From Mycolicibacterium aurum (GTDB lineage: Bacteria > Actinomycetota > Actinomycetes > Mycobacteriales > Mycobacteriaceae): a stretch of DNA of 64,000 nucleotides. How positions within the stretch are numbered: the first letter of the stretch is position 1; each line of letters opens with the position of its first letter. Of the stretch, positions 59,098 through 64,000 are shown piece by piece. The notes beneath the pieces were generated by a model. The model made no database searches. It saw nothing but the letters and a program-made list of their open reading frames with translations, and was not told where the DNA came from. The stretch covers positions 5,580,001-5,644,000 of the forward strand of contig LT549889.1 in assembly GCA_900078775.1 (NCBI GenBank), given 5' to 3'. Both the position numbers and the translations under genes were made by a program.

Positions 59098-62000
59098 ATG
59101 TGCGCTGACACACCTCGACATCGCGTGAAACGTTCCCGGGACGGGGCAGAATCGGCCTCCGATGTCTGGCACGCGCGGGAACTGTTGGCCGAGGTGGGCG
59201 CCTCCGACGGACTGCGCCGGGGCCCGCGGCACGTGCGTCCGATCGACACCACGTACGCCAAGTTCGTGGGCCGGGTCGGAGCGCTGGCGGTCTCGCTCGG
59301 CGTGGGGGTCGCGGTGGCCACCTCACCCGGTGTGGCCGTCGCGAGTACCGACTCCGATACCGACAGCGCGCCGAAGGCCGCAAGCGAGAGCCCGTCCGCC
59401 GACAGTCCCACATCCGATACGGACACGGACACGGAATCCTCGTCAGGTCCCTCGGCGGACGATGTGGGCGACGCCGACGATCCGGATGACTCCGACCTGG
59501 AGCCGCCGTCCGGATGGGACGAAGCCGAGATCGAGGACACGGAGCCCGAGGCGGTCATCGAGAACCCGGACGGTGCTGACTCCGACTCCGGCTTCGAGAT
59601 CGACTCCGGGATCGACTCTGAGATCGACTCTGAGATCGACTCTGAGATCGAGGAGGCCGTCGAGCCGAGCACCCAAGCGGATGACGACCCGGTCGAGGAC
59701 GTCACACCGATCGACGTGGACGACGCCGATGGTCCGGCGCCCGGTGGATCCGGAACGGCCGGGCGGGAACAGGACCCGGAACCGGAGCCGCAGAGTTCCG
59801 ATGCCCCCGCACCGCCGACCCCGGTGACCGGCAGCGCGGGGGTCGAGGTGCCGGATCCGGTGATCGAAGAAACGGACGAAAGCCGGCCGTTGACGCTGAC
59901 GGCGCCGACCGCGCTGACCGGGACGTCGGCCAATCCGGTCGACGCGCTGCTGGCGGCTCCGCGGACCCTGGCCGGGATGCTCACGGGCGCGATCTCGACG
60001 ATCCTGTCGCCGTTCCTGGTCACCGGCCCGGGGGCGCCGGCACAGACGCCGTTGCTCTGGGCGGTCCTGGCGTGGGTGCGGCGCCAAGTCGTGCACACCT
60101 TCTTCAACCGGACACCGCGGGTCAACGTAGAGCAGGTGGTATCGGATGTTCCCGGCCTCGCCATCTTCGATCTCAACGAGAGCGACCCCAACGGCGACCC
60201 GCTGACCACTAAGGTCACCGGTCAGCCCGAGCACGGCACCGTCATCAAGAATCTCGACGGGACGTTCACCTACACGCCCGATCTCGCGCACCTGACGACC
60301 GGGGTGACCGACAGCTTCACGGTGACGGTCACCGACTCGACCACACACATCCGGGGCGTGTTCGGGCTGGTCCAGAACTTCTTCCACCGAGTCGCCCGCT
60401 TCTTCGGATTCGCGAAGCCGGACACCATTCGGGTGACCATCCCGGTGACGGTTCCCGGCATCGGCGTCAACCTGCCGCCCGTGCTCGTGGTCAGCCCGGC
60501 CGCCGCCGTCACCGCCGGCGGCACCGTGGTGCTGTCCCCGACGGTCGTCCTGACCGACGACGCCGGGATGCTGTCCGGGGCGACGGTGAGCATCGCCGGC
60601 CTCGGTTCAGATCCCTCCGACACGCTGTCGTTCACCGGTTCCGGCGGGATCACCGGGTCGTACGCGAACGGTGTGTTGACGCTGACCGGCGACGCGACGG
60701 TGGCGGCGTATAAGAGTGTCCTGCAATCGGTCTCGTTCTCCACCGATGCCCAGTCGCTGATCGGTCTGCGCACCATCACCTGGTCGGCGGTGGACGAGGA
60801 CGGTGTCTCCAGTCTGCCCGGCCTGACCGAGGTGGTGGTCATCGGGGAGATCAATGCGCCGCCGTCGGTGGTGGCGACGCCGGTGGGTGTGGTGACGGCG
60901 GGGCAGTCGACGGTGGTGTCGCCGATCGTCACCATCGTCAACGACCCGGGAGAGGACCTGTCCGGTGCCACGGTCACGATCACACTGGGCGGAGACGCGT
61001 CGGATGTGTTGTCGTTCAACGGATCCGGTGGGATCGCCGGTTCCTACGCCAATGGTGTGTTGACCCTCAGTGGGAATGCTTCCGTTGCGGATTACCAGAC
61101 TGTGCTGCAGTCGGTGTCGTTCGCCACGGATGCTTCGGGTCTGGTGGGTGTGCGCACGATCGAGTTCTCGGTGACCGATGTGGCGGGCAATGAGTCGTTG
61201 TTGCCGGGTGCGACCCTGTTGACCGTGGTGGGCGTGCTGAACGGTCCACCCACCATCGTCGTGACGCCGGTGGGCGCTGTCACGGCGGGGCAGTCGACGG
61301 TGGTGTCGCCGATTGTGGCGATCGTGAATGAGCCCGGTGAGAGTCTGTCGGGTGCGACGGTGACGATCACGCTGGGCGGGGATGCCAGCGACCAGCTCAC
61401 GTTCACTGCCGGTAATGGGATCACCGGCTCGTATGCCGGCGGTGTGCTGACCTTGACGGGCGACGCTTCGGTTGCCGCGTATCAGGCGGTGCTGCAGTCG
61501 GTTTCGTTCACCACGGATGCTTCGGGTCTGGTGGGTGTGCGCACCATCGAGTTCTCGGTGACCGATGTGGCGGGCAACGAATCTGTCCTGCCAGGGATCA
61601 CAGCACTGACGGTTCTCGGCGTGCTGAACGCTCCACCCACTATCGTCGCGACGCCGGTGGGTGTGGTGACGGCGGGGCAGTCGACGGTGGTGTCGCCGAT
61701 CATCACCATCGTCAACGACCCGGGTGAGAGTCTGTCCGGTGCGACGGTCACGATCACTTTGGGTAGCGACCCCAGCGATCAGCTCACGTTCACGGCCGGT
61801 AACGGGATCACCGGCTCGTATGCGGGCGGTGTGCTGACCTTGACGGGCGACGCTTCGGTTGCCGCGTATCAGGCGGTGTTGCAGTCGGTGTCGTTCACCA
61901 CGGATGCTTCGGGTCTGGTGGGTGTGCGCACGATCGAGTTCTCGGTGACCGATGTGGCGGGCAACGAGTCGTTGCTTCCGGGTGTGACCCTGTTGACCGT

Positions 62001-64000
62001 GGTGGCGGCTTTGAACGGTCCGCCGACGGTGGTCGCCACGCCGGTGGGTGTGGTGACGGCGGGGCAGTCGACGGTGGTGTCGCCGATCATCACCATCGTC
62101 AACGACCCGGGTGAGAGTCTGTCCGGTGCGACGGTCACGATCACCTTGGGTAGCGACCCCAGCGATCAGCTCACGTTCACGGCCGGTAACGGGATCACCG
62201 GCTCGTATGCGGGCGGTGTGCTGACCTTGACGGGCGACGCTTCGGCTGCCGCATACCAAGCTGTCCTGCAGTCGGTGTCGTTCACCACGGATGCTTCGGG
62301 TCTGGTGGGTGTGCGCACCATCGAGTTCTCGGTGACCGATGTGGCGGGCAACGAAGCGCTGTTGCCGGGTGTGACCCTGTTGACCGTGGTCGGCGTGCTG
62401 AACGGTCCGCCCACGGTGGTGGCGACGCCGGTGGGTGTAGTGACGGCGGGGCAGTCGACGGTGGTGTCGCCGATCGTGGCGATCGTGAACGAGCCCGGTG
62501 AGAACCTGTCCGGTGCGACGGTCACGATCACGCTGGGCGGGGATGCCGGCGACCAGCTCACATTCACGGCCGGTAACGGGATCACCGGCTCGTATGCCGG
62601 CGGTGTGCTGACCTTGACGGGCGACGCTTCGGTTGCCGCGTATCAGGCTGTGCTGCAGTCGGTTTCGTTCACCACCGATGCGAACGGCCTGGTTGGTGTG
62701 CGCACGATCGAGTTCTCGGTGACCGATGTGGCGGGCAATGAATCTGTCCTGCCAGGGATCACAGCACTGACGGTTCTCGGCGTGCTGAACGCTCCACCCA
62801 CTATCGTCGCGACGCCTGTCGGTGTGGTGACGGCGGGGCAGGCGACGGTGGTGTCGCCGATTGTGGCGATTGTGAATGAGCCCGGTGAGAGTCTGTCGGG
62901 TGCGACGGTCACGATCACTTTGGGTAGCGACCCCAGCGATCAGCTCACGTTCACGGCCGGTAACGGGATCACCGGCTCGTATGCGGGCGGGATCTTGACC
63001 TTGACGGGCGACGCTTCGGTTGCCGCGTATCAGGCGGTGTTGCAGTCGGTGTCGTTCACCACGGATGCTTCGGGTCTGGTGGGTGTGCGCACGATCGAGT
63101 TCTCGGTGACCGATGTGGCGGGCAATGAATCGTTGTTGCCGGGTGTGACTCTGTTGACCGTGGTCGGCGTGCTGAATGGTCCGCCGACGGTGGTGGCGAC
63201 GCCGGTGGGGGTGGTGACGGCGGGTCAGTCGACGGTGGTGTCGCCGATCGTGGCGATCGTGAACGAGCCCGGTGAGAACCTGTCCGGTGCGACGGTCACG
63301 ATCACGCTGGGCGGGGATGCCGGTGACCAGCTCACATTCACGGCAGGCAACGGGATCACCGGCTCGTATGCCGGCGGTGTTCTCACCCTGACCGGTGAGG
63401 CGAGTGTGGCGGATTATCAGGCTGTCCTGCAGTCGGTTTCGTTCACCACGGACGCGTCGGGTCTGGTGGGTGTGCGCACCATCGAGTTCTCGGTGACCGA
63501 TGCGGCGGGCAATGAGTCGTTGCTTCCGGGTGTGACCCTGTTGACCGTGGTGGCGGCTTTGAACGGTCCGCCGACGGTGGTCGCGACGCCGGTGGGTGTG
63601 GTGACGGCGGGGCAGTCGACGGTGGTGTCGCCGATCGTGGCGATCGTGAATGAGCCCGGTGAGAACCTGTCCGGTGCGACGGTCACGATCACGCTGGGTG
63701 CGGATCCGTTGGATGTGTTGTCGTTCACCGGATCCGGTGGTATCACCGGCTCCTACGCCAATGGTGTGTTGACGCTGACCGGTGACGCTTCGGTTGCCGC
63801 GTATCAGGCGGTGTTGCAGTCGGTGTCGTTCGCCACGGATGCTTCGGGTCTGGTGGGTGTGCGCACGATCGAGTTCTCGGTGACCGACGCGGCCGGTAAC
63901 GAGTCGCTGCTACCGGGCGTGACTGCGCTGGCGGTATTGGCGACCCTCAACGGTCCGCCCACGGTGGTGGCCACGCCGGTGGGTGTGGTGACGGCGGGGC
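59098..64000 (+). CDS. Giant exported repeat protein (adhesin-like), 3'-truncated by window edge
   Basis: An open frame of at least 1634 codons without a stop. Residues 1-55 form a charged N-terminal extension, 56-82 a hydrophobic signal segment (GALAVSLGVGVAVATSPGVA) with an A-x-A-like cleavage site. About 85-270 is an acidic Asp/Ser/Glu/Pro linker. Near 318-345 is LLWAVLAWVRRQVVHTFFNR, a motif seen in other large mycobacterial secreted proteins. About 355-455 has cadherin-like FTYTPDLAHL. From 460 onward run 129-residue Ig-like repeats (VVTAGQSTVVSP, GITGSYAGGVLTLTG, VLQSVSF) similar to large bacterial adhesins. The ATG at 59098 follows GGAGGCGG. Surface binding is inferred, not demonstrated. 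Confidence 0.85.
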   Translation, partial: MCADTPRHRVKRSRDGAESASDVWHARELLAEVGASDGLRRGPRHVRPIDTTYAKFVGRVGALAVSLGVGVAVATSPGVAVASTDSDTDSAPKAASESPSADSPTSDTDTDTESSSGPSADDVGDADDPDDSDLEPPSGWDEAEIEDTEPEAVIENPDGADSDSGFEIDSGIDSEIDSEIDSEIEEAVEPSTQADDDPVEDVTPIDVDDADGPAPGGSGTAGREQDPEPEPQSSDAPAPPTPVTGSAGVEVPDPVIEETDESRPLTLTAPTALTGTSANPVDALLAAPRTLAGMLTGAISTILSPFLVTGPGAPAQTPLLWAVLAWVRRQVVHTFFNRTPRVNVEQVVSDVPGLAIFDLNESDPNGDPLTTKVTGQPEHGTVIKNLDGTFTYTPDLAHLTTGVTDSFTVTVTDSTTHIRGVFGLVQNFFHRVARFFGFAKPDTIRVTIPVTVPGIGVNLPPVLVVSPAAAVTAGGTVVLSPTVVLTDDAGMLSGATVSIAGLGSDPSDTLSFTGSGGITGSYANGVLTLTGDATVAAYKSVLQSVSFSTDAQSLIGLRTITWSAVDEDGVSSLPGLTEVVVIGEINAPPSVVATPVGVVTAGQSTVVSPIVTIVNDPGEDLSGATVTITLGGDASDVLSFNGSGGIAGSYANGVLTLSGNASVADYQTVLQSVSFATDASGLVGVRTIEFSVTDVAGNESLLPGATLLTVVGVLNGPPTIVVTPVGAVTAGQSTVVSPIVAIVNEPGESLSGATVTITLGGDASDQLTFTAGNGITGSYAGGVLTLTGDASVAAYQAVLQSVSFTTDASGLVGVRTIEFSVTDVAGNESVLPGITALTVLGVLNAPPTIVATPVGVVTAGQSTVVSPIITIVNDPGESLSGATVTITLGSDPSDQLTFTAGNGITGSYAGGVLTLTGDASVAAYQAVLQSVSFTTDASGLVGVRTIEFSVTDVAGNESLLPGVTLLTVVAALNGPPTVVATPVGVVTAGQSTVVSPIITIVNDPGESLSGATVTITLGSDPSDQLTFTAGNGITGSYAGGVLTLTGDASAAAYQAVLQSVSFTTDASGLVGVRTIEFSVTDVAGNEALLPGVTLLTVVGVLNGPPTVVATPVGVVTAGQSTVVSPIVAIVNEPGENLSGATVTITLGGDAGDQLTFTAGNGITGSYAGGVLTLTGDASVAAYQAVLQSVSFTTDANGLVGVRTIEFSVTDVAGNESVLPGITALTVLGVLNAPPTIVATPVGVVTAGQATVVSPIVAIVNEPGESLSGATVTITLGSDPSDQLTFTAGNGITGSYAGGILTLTGDASVAAYQAVLQSVSFTTDASGLVGVRTIEFSVTDVAGNESLLPGVTLLTVVGVLNGPPTVVATPVGVVTAGQSTVVSPIVAIVNEPGENLSGATVTITLGGDAGDQLTFTAGNGITGSYAGGVLTLTGEASVADYQAVLQSVSFTTDASGLVGVRTIEFSVTDAAGNESLLPGVTLLTVVAALNGPPTVVATPVGVVTAGQSTVVSPIVAIVNEPGENLSGATVTITLGADPLDVLSFTGSGGITGSYANGVLTLTGDASVAAYQAVLQSVSFATDASGLVGVRTIEFSVTDAAGNESLLPGVTALAVLATLNGPPTVVATPVGVVTAG
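60475..64000 (+). repeat. 387-bp tandem repeats within the giant protein gene
   Basis: Repeat units begin at 60475 (a divergent first unit, 384 bp), 60859, 61246, 61633, 62020, 62407, 62794, 63181, 63568 and 63955; from 60859 the period is exactly 387 bp (129 codons). The last visible unit is cut by the window end. Neighbouring units are highly similar, with variant blocks reused in different combinations. Confidence 0.95.

Noticed and set aside
60607..62259. A 550-codon frame on the - strand in the repeat region
   Set aside because: Its repeats (His/Arg/Gln/Asp-rich) are the complement of the + strand repeats that carry a signal peptide, ribosome-binding site and Ig-like strands.
60475..64000. 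An RTX-type calcium-binding repeat
   Set aside because: The GGxGxD nonapeptide is absent; repeats are 129-residue Ig-like units.

Overview
The window is GC-rich, gene-dense actinobacterial DNA. Gene content and order point to a fast-growing mycobacterium (Mycolicibacterium type). Supporting markers are F420-dependent glucose-6-phosphate dehydrogenase (fgd1), the glnX-glnH-pknG signalling operon, an LpqH-type lipoprotein, EspC/EspE-like type VII secretion substrates, a 13E12-type HNH protein and class II aldolase. From memory of M. tuberculosis, most genes correspond to Rv0356c-Rv0384c and Rv0389-Rv0417. The first block runs in the opposite orientation relative to the second, so the two genomes differ by an inversion.

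Layout. 0-5.4 kb: accessory genes, comprising a TetR fragment, a GAP-family membrane protein, an Esp-like secretion pair, a DUF2510 protein, a glycosyltransferase and a CYTH protein. 5.4-22.6 kb: a conserved block with clpB (under an apparent SigH promoter overlapping an HspR inverted repeat), an rRNA/tRNA methyltransferase, a GH76 glycosidase, an NhaA-DsbA fusion, DedA, fba, a CDF metal exporter, an M50 protease and purA. 22.6-31 kb: an accessory island with an HNH protein, a MarR regulator divergent from an MMPL exporter-P450-ferredoxin-phospholipase D operon (the last gene frameshifted), and a deleted antiporter remnant. 31-40.1 kb: purT (with substituted active-site residues), rhodanese, metZ, a secreted RNase/barstar pair, a luciferase-like oxidoreductase and fgd1.

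40.1-47.3 kb: a GntR-SDR-kinase group divergent from a class III aminotransferase-fold protein that resembles amino-alcohol-phosphate phospho-lyases. The latter overlaps pta, which overlaps ackA. Together they suggest a route that phosphorylates an amino alcohol, eliminates ammonia and phosphate, and feeds a C2 or aldehyde product into acetyl-phosphate metabolism. 47.3-53.1 kb: a nitrilase, an M24 peptidase remnant, and pknG-glnH-glnX. As sequenced, glnH and pknG are one continuous reading frame because a single base appears to be missing. 53.1-57.1 kb: mutT3 and the thiamine genes thiE / TPP riboswitch / thiO-thiS-thiG, followed by an SGNH hydrolase. 57.1-58.8 kb: an ABC transporter pair. 59.1 kb to the end: the first 1634 codons of a giant exported protein with 387-bp mosaic tandem repeats, running off the window.

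Non-coding features include two related stem-loops that probably act as terminators, a 61-bp palindrome between convergent genes, several operator-like palindromes, and short GAGCGAAGCGAC/GAGCGCAGCGAG-type repeats that have entered coding sequences. No rRNA, tRNA, CRISPR array, prophage or transposase gene was recognised.
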